Origin: Hydractinia symbiolongicarpus
Lineage: Eukaryota; Cnidaria; Hydrozoa; Anthoathecata; Hydractiniidae
Direction: 5' to 3'
Length of the DNA: 64,000 nt
NCBI RefSeq assembly: GCF_029227915.1
Contig: NC_079876.1
Coordinates: 15,438,001-15,502,000, forward strand
In this document: positions 47,127 to 59,800 of the stretch, one piece after another
How positions within the stretch are numbered: position 1 is the first letter of the stretch
Layout of the letters: every line of letters begins with the position of its first letter
Made by a program: the position numbers and the translations under genes
Notes under the pieces: generated by a model
What the model was told of the DNA's origin: nothing
The model's database searches: none
What the model saw: the letters and a program-made list of their open reading frames with translations, nothing else

Positions 47127-47681
47127 CAGTGCCGTAACGACCGGGGGTCAGGGGGCACAGGCCTCCCCCCAATAATTTTCCTTCTAAAGAAAAGAAAAAA
47201 AAAGAGAGAAATAAGGAAAGAAAAGAAAGGAAGAGAGAAAGAGAAAGAGAGAGAGCCAGAGAGAAATGAAAAACATAAAGCATTTGTTCTAGTCATGGTC
47301 AACATCACTGATCCAAATGGGATGTAAATTTTCTAAAAAGTGCCAGCACCCTTATAATTTCTAGTGTTCTTATCATTTTTTATATTATTGTAGTCGTGTA
47401 ATGTAAATATGTATCTCTTTTTATCTTTTGATTTTTGATGGAAATTTTTATCTAAATTTTGATGCCAGTTAAACAATACAGCTTTTCTAAATTACAAACA
47501 TTTATCGTGACTTTTAACATTGAACCATGTGATCGTTGACGTCTAGAAAGGCATTTTCCGCCAATCTAGAGATGTATTTCCCATTCGGCGCCCCTGTAGT
47601 CACTATATAAAGCGGATTCATATATCTAATTATAGCCCCCACCCCCCCCCCCCGAATATTAAGATTGTGGTTACGGCACTG
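47127..47681. mobile_element. Short inverted-repeat DNA element, hAT-like ends
   Basis: Termini cagtgccgtaac and gttacggcactg (12 bp) flank 555 bp with no coding. Both sides carry tttag (47122-47126 and 47682-47686), a probable 5-bp target duplication. CAGTGCCGTAAC resembles hAT ends, though hAT usually duplicates 8 bp. It contains a purine-only tract (about 47185-47270), and the two sub-ends are C- and G-rich. Confidence 0.7.
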
Positions 47682-47999
47682 TTTAGTCACGATTAGCCAT
47701 CGCAAAAGCACACGATTTTAAAAGTTCAACTTTACCACCAGTTTTCTCTTCGTGACGTGGGCATTTTTTATCTAGGACTTGCAGCAGACCTGAAAAGAGA
47801 CAGTAAAGGTTCAATTTTGCCAGACAAAATAGCATTTAATTAAAACAAAATTCTAGTTATTTTGTGCATGTTAGCACTCCTCCTTTGGTTGTTCGCAATG
47901 AAAAGTCAATAACCATGGCGCATGAAAATGTGTAGAAAAGGTTATTGAGCTCAAAGTTATTGACTAGAGTGTAATCTGGTGAAAGAGTGAGGGAAATAA

Positions 48000-49345
48000 A
48001 ATTTGATCACATTGACAGTTTGCAGCCAGTTAAAGAAATAAATGTGTTTCCTGGTGGATAATCAAAGTATGATTTAAAAGGAAATTTGTCTGTAGATCCT
48101 GGAGATTTCAGTGAAGAGACACTTAATTATGTAAACTTGAAGAAGTAAACAGAAAGGACAAGGTTGTATCTACTAATGAATTCACTTGATGTTGTATATT
48201 ATACATTTTCCTAAAAAACATACTTAATAGCTATTTGTTTGGATGGCGATGCTCAAACTCTTTCTTCTGTGAGAAACTCATCACCAAATAATGATGCTTA
48301 AAAATATAAGGTAATATATTTTCACATTTTTAGCCTATGGCTGACTATGTGAAATTTGATTCACCGTCTTCTAAAAACTTCAAACAGAAATGCACGCTGT
48401 GGGGCCTATTTTTTTTGAAGAACGTTTCATTAAAACAAAAAAAAACTGAACTCTAGCTGGCTGTTTTTAGTCTTTAAGCCTTTTTCGGGACGATTTCGTC
48501 TTTCTTTGTAGCAACACCCGAGCCTAGTGTTCGTATAAAATTAGTTTTATAAAACAAAAAGCACTTCTTAGTATTAGTATATTCTTTTTACTGATCAGAT
48601 TTTACCCTATCAAAATATTGGTATTATACCACAACTTAACGACGCCATGAGATGTCATGCTTACAGGCATCTATTATGACAGTCAAATTAGGGATGTCCA
48701 AATTTTGTGTTGAATATACCTTAAGGAAAGCGATTTTAACAAAAATCTTATTTGCCAAATAAAGAAAAAATCTTCTTTGATAGCAATTTAGGTTGGCCAA
48801 TTTTTGTCAAATTCTTTCTGCCCATATTTCTTCCCTTATGGTAAAACCCATGTAATTGTAGTAAATTTTGAACACTGTGTACATTATTTTTCAGATGAAT
48901 CTTCTTTTGACTTTCTACAATCTCTGTAATTGGAACATTTGATGAACGTAAGAGTCCACAAGATGACCTCATACAACCATATGAAAAATCATTGGCTGCT
49001 GTTCACAGAAAACTTCACTGATTTAGCTACTTCGACAGAGTTGTGTAAAAGATGAGCCTACCTTAGCTAACGCACATCATATAGTGTCTGTACGACGCGG
49101 TATGTTTGGCACGAAAGTAATACCTTTAAGAGAAGGGAAACCAAAAAAATGAAATTAATGAAATTAGGGATTATAAAGAGAAAACATTATACCCAGATGT
49201 AATAATATGCCAGAAGTTGATACACATGTTACCCTGTCACGATCAGGAAGTTTCATTTGCAGGACTTTGTACGTTTGACCTAAATGATATCAATAGAAGA
49301 ATACTAAATATCAGTAGTGATTCTGATATCAAGCTTTACAACAGG
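48000..49345 (+). pseudogene. Decayed coding stretch, unrecognised
   Basis: Several plus-strand pieces look protein-like in composition: KFDHIDSLQPVKEINVFPGG and SKYDLKGNLSVDPGDFSEE near 48000-48140, PTLANAHHIVSVRRGMFG near 49057, and YPDVIICQKLIHMLPCHDQE near 49190-49255, the last continuing to a possible donor at about 49345. Stops and frameshifts separate them. I do not recognise the family; it may be a retroelement or an old host gene. A minus-strand 74-codon frame (48748-48972) overlaps. Confidence 0.3.
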
Positions 49346-50137
49346 TAAAAAAAATGGAAAAAAAGAACTGAATGGAAACCTATACAGTTAAAGTAAGTAG
49401 AGTCACCATTTACGAAGGCGTGTTTTGGGTGCAACATGTTTTAAAAAAATAACTTTTCCGCAAATTTAAGCTGAAATAAAAGCTCAGGCAATACAACCTG
49501 TTGCTACCACGTCATAGCAAAAACGCAAACATTTGATAGTTATTTATGAGGCATAATGGGTTAGGCGCTAAATACAGAAAAATCATGTAACAAATCTTTG
49601 TAAAATTAATTCACAAACTCGCTTATAATAAAAAGACAGGCCCATTTTATTACTTCGTTTAGGTAAAATAGCGGCAGATTAAAATTTCATGAAAGCTCCA
49701 ATAAGTTGCTGTTAACGTTTCAAAATATTGTTACAAAATTATGACCAAAAAACCAGCCGTTTCGGCAGGAAATTCTACGGCGTATTATTACTGATTTAGT
49801 GTCCTCTACGGGGGAGTATTTGCCTTAAGTAACTGTGCAGAAAAATGCTCACGTTATTAATAATTAATTATTTCAACTGGCACAGCAAAATAAAAATGAA
49901 CAAGAAAACCTGTCGGTTTGAACACACAATCCAATCCCAATAAATCAATTAGAACTTGGTTAAAATCTGCCTATGCAAGAAAGTGGGACGGCCTAAACAC
50001 TCACAACTGCCAGAAGGCTATTCTGACCTTCTGTCAGTTGAAACAAGAGGGTTTTCAACTATCTACGATTTTGTGGAAATGTTCTATTGGGTAAATTGTT
50101 TTCAAAAACAATGAATAAAAAAAGAATACACAATTAA

Positions 50138-50472
50138 AGGGACTACGAACCGGTTAAAATGATCACATTCCGCAAATCCCGCGCGCATATTATAAATCCG
50201 GCAAACGCGCTTTGCGCAATGAACAGACCAGCGCACTTTGCGCCTGGTTCAATATTTTTTTTCGAAAAGTATATTATAAAGAAATATTTTAGCAAGACTC
50301 ATTCTGGATGAAAACATGACCAAGGCTGGAGAAGATAAATATTATATCGAACATATAAATATATCTATATGTTCGAGTCTGTAAATTACATACATGCCGG
50401 ATTTCACCGGCTCCAGCTCGACTTTCGTGCAAATCGCTAAAGTCGAAAACCAACAGCCGTTCCGTAGCCCCT
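50138..50472. mobile_element. TTAA-flanked miniature inverted-repeat element
   Basis: TTAA at 50134-50137 and 50473-50476 flanks ends agggactacgaaccgg and, complemented, aggggctacggaacgg. 335 bp, unusually rich in cgcgc and gcgcaa segments for this window. Kolobok-type by target site; no coding. Confidence 0.7.
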
Positions 50473-51021
50473 TTAACTACATACATAAGTACCTATATGA
50501 TAAAAACAAAGATACAACACTGGGCATGCGAAAAATTGATTCTTGTAAAATCCAATAGACAAGTCCTGTTTGTACCATCAGCACATCATATTACTGCAAT
50601 TTTAAGTAACAAATTGGCAAATGAGAAAAAATATAACTTATGAAAGACAAGGAATTTATAAAAAGTAGCAGCTTCGATGTGATTCTCAAAAATCTTCACA
50701 AATATATCGGAGTAGAAGTAACATCAGGAAAAAAAGTACAGGTATTTGGGACTTCTATCCTCAAAAATTGTGTTATTTAATACAAAAATAAATGTTAAAA
50801 CTGAGAAAATGGAGCTGATAGCTATTCTCATAATTCTCTTTAACAATATTATGTATATAATTAACATATATACAAAAATATATTAGGAAACCACACTGTT
50901 TTACTTTCTTATATTTATTGCATTTTTTAAAATTGACAAAATATATGTCCTCTACCATCCTTTTATTACTCCAGCGATGATCTGGTGACTCATCTCGCCA
51001 CATAACTTCATGATTTTAAAC

Positions 51022-51498
51022 GAGGGTGCCAATAAGCCGCAATCGCCCGCATATATAAGGGCGACCTCGTGCGACTTTTCGAATTAAATTGACGGTTGTC
51101 CGCCAAAACCGCCCACACTCTCCCAAACACGCCTAGAGCATTCCCAAAATGCAACACCTTGCAACATAAACATGGCAGACGACAGTTAAAAGTATGTGCT
51201 TGAAGAGAAAGGAGTTAATAAAGTTCAAGTAATTTATCAAGTAAATCTTAATAAAAACCATCAAAAACAGTTCTTTTAAGCACTTCGCTAGCACATAGTT
51301 AGTTCATTTTAATTTTTATACTTTTTTAAATAATTTGTGGTGAATCATTGAGTGTTTTTGTGGTGAATCTTTTTTTTTGTTCGGACATTGTTCGGTTCTA
51401 TGTGGGTTTTTTCAGACGAATACCTGAATTTTTTTCAAAGCGCCGAACTCGCCAGAAAACGTCCGCACTTTTCACGGTGTATGCGGCTTAGCACCCTC
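51022..51498. mobile_element. Probable miniature inverted-repeat element
   Basis: gagggtgccaataagccgc at the left is matched in inverse orientation by gcggcttagcaccctc at the right (a 3-base difference in length). 477 bp; no target duplication was recognised. The ends resemble hAT-type GGGTGC termini. Confidence 0.5.
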
Positions 51499-54400
51499 AC
51501 GGTTTTTATTCCTTAAAATAACTTCGCAAAAATGCAAGTAAACAAAGTGGAAATTTCTCCTGGTTGAATAAAAGATAAACTAGCTCAAACGTCCTAATTT
51601 CGTGATTTACGTCTTAATTCTGTGATGTATTTTTTTCCAATGTGAGATACGCTAGGCTCTACATATACATACTAAATAATATAAAAGCTCATACGCAGCT
51701 AATTTCTCTTTGATTTGAAAAATCTCAACAACTTAACAAATGCAAAATTCTGGACTTCATTGGCGATAAATTTGTGATGTAACCAATGATGTTGTTGTCT
51801 ATAATAAAGTGAAAGCTTGTGTTTATAATTATATTTGATTGATGTCAAGACTTTTGGGATGAAGAATCATCTGAAATGACAAATTTCAAATTGTCGTGTC
51901 ATCATAAAAAAATAGAATCAATGTCTGCAGAATGAATTTCCAAAATGGATCTAATTTAGCTATATAGCCAGCTATAGCTAAGTTCCTTATAATTGATGCA
52001 ATCAATTTGTTTTAAGCTCCAAAATGATATTAAATCAATGTAAAACCATAGTTGAAAGACTAAGATAAGGACTAAACACATACATTAAAATTCACTACAA
52101 GTAACCAGTAACCATCCATCATATGTGGGATAAGACTTATAATGGCAGAAGAAATCAGTCAAACTTTTGTACAGAAAGCGATATATGCGTCTTTTGCACA
52201 AAAATGAATAAACGGCGCGCCATTAAACAACTTTTCGTTCCTGAAGTTTCGTTTCCAAACGCTAGCCAACTAAGGTGTGAGTCGGTAACTTGTACCAGAA
52301 TATGAAATACGTTTATCTTAAGCTAGACTTAACTACACTATAATAAATACAACATTATGAGCACTAGATCTTAAGACATTCCTTTAAAAATTAATGTCAA
52401 CCCGCTTTATAAATAAAAATTTTACCGCCTTAGCTAGTTTCTAATGTAATCTCGCACATGAACTGGCTCGGCGTAAATTATTCACCAACGAGTTCATTTT
52501 TTATTCCGAGACGAAGAAAGGCTTAACCAAACACACATTCCTGCGGATTGTGTGAAAAATATGAAAGTAGTAGAAAAATGAGTTCAAATTTGTAAACACT
52601 GCTTTTTTAAAATCTAAATGAAACGTAGAAATCAATAAAAACAAAACTATTTTTGATTCATTTTGTTTTTTAAAACGAATTTTAGCCTGTTGTAACTTGT
52701 GTTGTACGAAATACAAATCTAGCTTCGTAAAATTTCAGATCACTTAAAAGTTAACAAACGACCATTGTAGTTTGGTACTAGCGAAACCAACTGAACATAA
52801 AATAATAATGTCAAATGATTTATTTGTAAAAAAAATAGGTTTTTGTACCTTGTGCAACGGAGTAGTCTGTTATAACATTTAAATACTAATAATTTCCGTA
52901 ACGCAACACTAGACTGGTATCCTTCCGTGCTTCATTAGTCTCGGTAGTAAAAACGGCGACATAAAAAGTAGCCCATTTTATAGTTCTACCGGCCAAAGGC
53001 GTAGAACAAAAATTAATTCATTTTTACATGCTTTTAGAATGCTGCCTTCTAATTAAACTATTAGTTTTAGATTTCTGCTCAAGTTTATAATGAAATAGAA
53101 AATATAGCTACCTAACCATATATAACACTAGCATATAGTTGCAACTAAATGCCGTTCTGTTAAACTGTGAGCCGGTGGTCGCACCAATGGAATTAATTTA
53201 AAATATATTCCAAAAACAGTAGTAGTATGTTCTAAAAACATTATGATTTCATCCACAAATGTCAGGACTATGACTCTCGGGTAACATCAACAAAGCTTGA
53301 GAACGATTCCGGCAACGTAATTATATACATCGCAGCTTTTCGATTGGCTCAAATCGCGACATTTTAACAATATTTCAACAAAAACTGCGACGAACAGCTA
53401 TTTTCTTTCGAGACGGGGGTTCGAACAGATATCTAAGGAGTGCGTTTTGGTTAAAATAACCCCGCCTTCCGAACCCTTTTCTGATCAATATAGACAAAAA
53501 CATATAATACATGCCCGTAAAAGCCTAAATATTGATATTTTGTGATGCATGTTCTTTAAGACAATAAACGTTTCTTCACTGACAGGATGATTCGACAAAA
53601 AATTTTACATTGTCAATGCACCCTGAATTACAACTCAAAATCGCCCAAAATAACATATTTTTAAGAAATATGCAACTAGAAAAAATACTTTAGAAACTCT
53701 CTTGACAGTTGCTGATAATTATAATAGAGTCCTTTACAAACCAAACAAATATAAATCTAAAAAAAATAACAAACTCTTACCACTGGCAAATGCACTTTAT
53801 TTACTTTCACCGATTCTGTCTTTGCGTCTTTGACAACATCTATCTTCTTTCGACTAAACTTAAATTCGAATGTGTTTGTCGATAGAACATGAAATTAAGC
53901 AGGTTTAGTGTATGAGAAGAAAAGCTTTATAAAGCTCAGAAAAAAATTATAGGTGTAAATACTTTCTAAATTTACTGCATTCTTCACCAACATCAATATT
54001 GAGTAAAATTGATAGTGTTGATCTGATACTGAAAAAATAGTAAAATTTTGTTTTTTAGCTCCCATCCTAAAGTTTAGAATCATGTTGATTTTCTCTTTAG
54101 ATAAAGAAGATAAAACATGTTTCTCAACAAGAACTTTTGACTTGTAATTATTCTGACGTCATGTTTTCATCCAATCTCGTCTTGTCTTGTGTACAAAATA
54201 AAAAAAACACGAAATTGTCTTCCCCCGACAATTTCTGACTACAAACATTATGCAAGCTTCTTCATGTACTTTCCTTTATTGCTTTATTACTAAAAAATCA
54301 TATTCACAAAAAAGTTGGTTATCGACTGCTGACCAAGTCGAACCATTTTATACGTTGAAATTTACTAATTTTAAACTTATTCCCAATTCTTGCATAATAT

Positions 54401-56826
54401 TCAGAACAGATTATCACTTAGTTTAAAACAGAATTAAGGACCGTTTTATTAACCGTAGTTAAGAAAATACCCTACACTCCCGCTTCCCATTGGTGCTTAA
54501 ATACACTGAGAAAAACTAAAAGAATATTATTTTTAAATTACGCCTACGCTTAGGGTAAAACTTTACAAACATTTTATCGCTCAGAAACCTTTAAAGTGGC
54601 AAAATTGAATTAGCGGATAAATATTCTGTTTATAATTAAAACTCAATAACAGACAAAAATATATTTAATCTAAAATAATCTAAAATAATATTTCGACAAT
54701 ATATAGTATATAAAAATCATTTTTAATCAACTATAAATTCTTATAATAAATCTCTCATAAAACGTTAACTAAAATTCAAATTAAAAATATACCAAACTTA
54801 ACTCCTTTTTATTTATAAAATTTCATATATATTCAAATTTGTACTTTATGTTAATCTATTATCAAATACAAGATAAAAGATATAACAATAAAAAAAGTCA
54901 TGTCACCAAAAGTAGGACTGATTGGTTGATCAATACCAAATGTTTTTCGTTCAGTTCTACTTTTAAAGCGGATAAAAACAGATTATTTGAAATTCATATT
55001 ACCCATTTGTGATACACTGCAGAGAATCAACTTGTTCTGCAAAATCCAATTAGTAAAAATTTAGGTAAAGTTCATTTCCAGGTTCTAGTGGAATCATTGA
55101 CCAAGACTGTGAAGATTCAACATTACTATTTTACAGAATTTAAAGGCAATAAGATTTTTAAAGCGAAATGATTATAAGCAAAACACATTTTTAATGTGAT
55201 CTGCCAAAATAGTTCTAGGCGTGTTTGTTTCATCCAATTCAGGATTATTATATTGAATGTTTTATTTAGAACAGTTGTACTTGTATTAATAATTTTGGCC
55301 ATCTAAAACTTTAAAACATTTTCATATTCGCTTTAAAAGGATAATTTACAACATCATAGTAGATACAACATCAATTTACAACCAATCAGCTGCGTATGTT
55401 AGTTAACAGTGGAAGCAAGAGACAAGGAAATAGCGATGAATTCTAAATCATTAAGTGACATCTTAAAAACTTAAAAAACCCAGCCTGATTCGCAACAACC
55501 ATCGCCCTTAAATCTACTACGTGTTTTACGTGGTAGATTTACTACTTTTTATGGTTGAACTTTCAACAATGGTGCAACTTTTCGTACATTTTATCCACCT
55601 TTACATTTTTATAAACGGTTGCAAAATTCCGAATGTTTTTATAGTATGCACGTAGTGTATGTGGTGTATCAAGTATATGCTCATGTGCATGTGTTAAATT
55701 GAATATACAACGTAAAAAATAGCTCAAAAACAAAATTTGTCAAAATAACCTAATAATAATCTATATAAAAATATTAACCAAATCATGAAATTAAAAATAT
55801 ATATATGTATGTACTTTAAAAATAATTTATAATAACTTTCCGTGAATAGTTTAAAAAAGCTGGAATTCTTTTTTTCTTTATCATGTATTTTAATCTGTGT
55901 AGTTGGAATATGTACTGAAGGAGTCCATGTATGCCAACAAAACATCATAACAAAATTTGTATTGTTTCTAAGACAAAAAGAAAAACATCTCACTAATAAG
56001 AAAAGAAAACTTCATTGTATTTCTTTTTTTATATTCTTTGAAGTCATAAAATAATTTTTAAAATAGTAGTTAGTAATAAATAATTTTAAAAAGGTTTAAA
56101 CAGATAACTGACAACACTAGACAATGTGAAGTAGATTTAAACGGTTTGTTTTCGTACCATAAGTTTTTAAATAGTGGTAGGTTTAAAGTCAAGTCTTCTC
56201 ACAGAGAAAAAAATTATCTGGCTTTGAGAAAAAATGCTATACTTTTATTTAGTTCAATTTTTGTGGCTAAAAAGTTCGTTTTTTCTTTTACCGATTAAGC
56301 CGTAATTAGCTAAGATCATGTTCACTCAATTTGAATAAAGATTGTTTCGAAGGGTAGTTCATATCAAATAAGTTGTCTGTTTCCACAAAACCGAATCGAT
56401 GGTGTAAACAAAAGTAGCGAAACAAAATGGCCTCTTAAGGTAAACAGATATTAATAGCGTAACAAAGTAGATATCAGCCTTTTGACTGTAGACGCCGTTT
56501 AGACGCGACCTAAAGTGATGTCACCTTGGCTCAGACTGTTTCTTAGGTCTGTGTCATGGGTATTCATTTCGGAGTGATATTCTGTTTTCGATCACTGCGT
56601 ATGCCGAAAAAGTCTTCAGCCATTCACCACACCCCCCCTTATGCCCTGAATTTAAACATGTATTCACACTGCCGTTTACTGCGGTAAGAAATTAAACTTT
56701 GTCAAGTTTCACTTCCCACTTATGTCAAAGCCGGTTTTGAAAATTATACTTAAAAACGATACATCTCCGTCTCGTTAAGATTTCTATCTGCAATGTGTAA
56801 CGCTACTAAGATAAAAAACCACTTAC
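51499..56826. other. Long stretch without recognised gene
   Basis: AT-rich. The missing C-terminal exons of the phosphatase should lie here or further left, but I found no convincing QY.F...-type exon on the minus strand. A small palindrome (aaatctactacgt...acgtggtagattt) is at 55510-55540. No other feature supported. Confidence 0.35.
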
Positions 56827-59800
56827 GTCGTTGCCTACAAACTGAGGACGAACTGATCTGATCTTTTTGATTGCTTGAAAAACATCAACTAACTGTTCAA
56901 GTTTTAATTGTTCCATAAAGATTGATATGGCAATGAATGTACCAGTGCGAGATGCACCATCACTAAAACAAAGGTTATACGTTTGCAAAAATTATTCCCG
57001 CAAAAGAATGGCAAATATGGCTTAGATTAGATTAAAATGGTAAAAATAGTAATAAACTTTTCCCTGATTCATTAGCAAATATTATGTTACCATTATGATG
57101 ATATTATGCAGTAGTTACAAACATAATTAATTAAAAGTACAGTAGCAACTGTTAACTTCTGGTTTGCATTTGTTAACTTTTTTCACGTGTTTTTATTTCA
57201 TGTCACTACATTTAAAGTTTAAATACAGTTCCCATGGTAGCGGGCAGTACCAGAGAATATTGCCTGATGTGACGTAAGTTGCAATCAATCACATTGCGCA
57301 GTTAAAGTATATAACAATGTTAAACAGTGTACTTACGACAAAATTATCTTTAAAATGTAGTTTAGAGTTAAGGTGTTAGCTGCAAGAAATTGCAAAATGG
57401 TCACCTGTCATTTTTTTGTGAATACACCAATCGCGTCAAACACTCAAAAATAAACTTATTTAAGAATTACCTGCACATGACAACGAGCGAATTCTCTTCA
57501 TATTTATATTGATGCTTCTCCACTGTACTTAAGAAGTTCACCATTGCAGCCACATCAGATGGAACCTCGTGGTTTGGCCAAAGTAAAAATTGGAAGATAA
57601 TGCACTCTACCTCTTCGGAATCCTCCTAGGAAAAACAAACAGACTTATTAGGTGTAGTAGATACTTTACCTCAAATCACTTGTTTACATTATTGCCAGCA
57701 TGGGTTATTTGGCAACAGTTCTGAAATAATATATTGTTTAACAACAAATGAGTTTGAGTCATTTGCATTTTACATACGTATGAAATACGAACTAACAAAG
57801 AAGGTTCATGAACCCACATACACACCTGCTATGCATTGAGCAAACAAAAAATAGCTACACTACATGAAGGTAATTCAGAACACCTCGCAATAAACATCAT
57901 TATCGCTAACCTTGTCATCCGTCAAAGCAAACTTGAAAGTAGCAACTTTATAATCACTCTCTTCAGACAGCATTTGCACAGTTATATTTTTGTAAGTCGC
58001 AGTTTCACCACACGCTGGCCATAACTGTGGATATCCCTGAGAAAAAGGAAATATTTAGTCAGTCATAGTGTTGCCGTTTTTGTAAAACTAAACGAACGAA
58101 ACAATTTAAAGAACTTTTTGTTAATTAAACAATTACAAAACACAGTTTAATAGTTCAATAAACAGGACAATTTCTCTCTTTGCACGGCAATATTCAAATA
58201 GCTACCATCTCATTTTAGCATTTGTTATTATTATGATAACGAAACTAGTTCAATCGCATGCACACGCGTTAAAGGATACCAAAACGTTCTAACCTCATCA
58301 TCTTCGTAGAAATTGTTTAACATGACCACTGCACTGATTTTCTTTTGATAAATCATTGCCCAGAAGTCACCAATTGTCTCAGGCAATGGATGATTTGTTG
58401 CAATAAAGGCGTCTTTCTGTTTGTAACCCTAAAAAATCGAAAAGTAAAAAAATACAGATAACATGCAGTTTTAAATGTACTTAAAAATAACTAACTTCTC
58501 AGTTGAAGTGGTGGGATTGTAAATTTATGGACCTTTTTATCGTATGACTAAAAAGGCTTAAAAATGTTTATGGCGCACCGACCAGTAGTCAAACTTTAAA
58601 ATTCCAGCCCACTAGATTGGTTAAAATGCACTCCAAGCTGTGGAATTACAAAATCAATTTAAAAATGAAAAAAACGACCGGTAGCCTTGTGGTAGAACGC
58701 TCGTTGTTAGTACGGAAGCTCATTGGATTAAACCCAAGCCAGTTTTATCGTAGCTCAGATGAAAACTTAAAAGACACTAAGAATCCCTACGCAGTACCGT
58801 CGATGATAGCAGCACAAATAGAAAGAGGTTAATACACTAATTGTTTTCTTTTTCTGTGTTTTAATCTAAATGGCGCGTTTGATACATTTTTAAGGGGCGC
58901 TCCTCACCCACTGATCCACTACCACTTATTGACTACAGCCCTGATTACTCTAACATTCCTGATTATTCCAAAAAAAGCAACATAAAAAGCTTTTAATATC
59001 TTAAATTTAGAATTTTTTTCATTACACTTTGATGGGTGTGTTGGATAAAATAATGATTAACGAATCAAGTTCAAATTAATAAGAAATGATCTGTCTGATT
59101 ACATTGGGACATTTCAGAAACTATTTCTTGATCACCGATCATTTATTAAAATCCTGATTTTTTTTCTGTTACTAATGAGTAAAAAAATTAGCATGTAAAA
59201 AAAGAATATACTTACATCTACATAAACTGCATTTATATATTCGGCACCTTCCTCGTAATAAGATGTGTGTGTCAACATTACCCTGTAATCGTCACCTGTG
59301 TGGAAATGATAAAAAAAACGGTAATATCTGTTTTACACGTTACTAAGCAGAATAAGGTAACTCCGCATGATGACAACAATACACAAAAGCTGGACTTCGC
59401 CGCTCCAGTATTAATTTTGATAACAAAAAAAGTACCACAATTCACAGTTTTCCGTCCTGTGCTCTTTCAAAATAAAAATTCAAAGTTGCAATAAACAGTT
59501 ATATTTTTATTAGCCATGCTTTTTCAAATAAACCACGACACAAAATACAAAGACGGATTCCCAAATACAAAAACCTAACAAGGATGCTAGTTTCCAAACT
59601 GTCATGCAAAAATTAATTCCACATATTAAAAAGGGCTTATAAGCCAAATAGGATAGCAAATTCATCTTACGTGGTAAGATAAACGAATGTCTGTTTTTCG
59701 CCCTGTTTACGTCGCGTTTTCCAGACATTGAATCTTCATCAGCTAGAGGAGCTGTCAATATCTCAAGTCTCTACAATTAACAAATATATGGAAAAATACA

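Noticed and set aside
55021-55120. Possible last exon of the phosphatase on the minus strand (after tcttcacag)
   Set aside because: The short frame does not resemble the end of a PTP domain.
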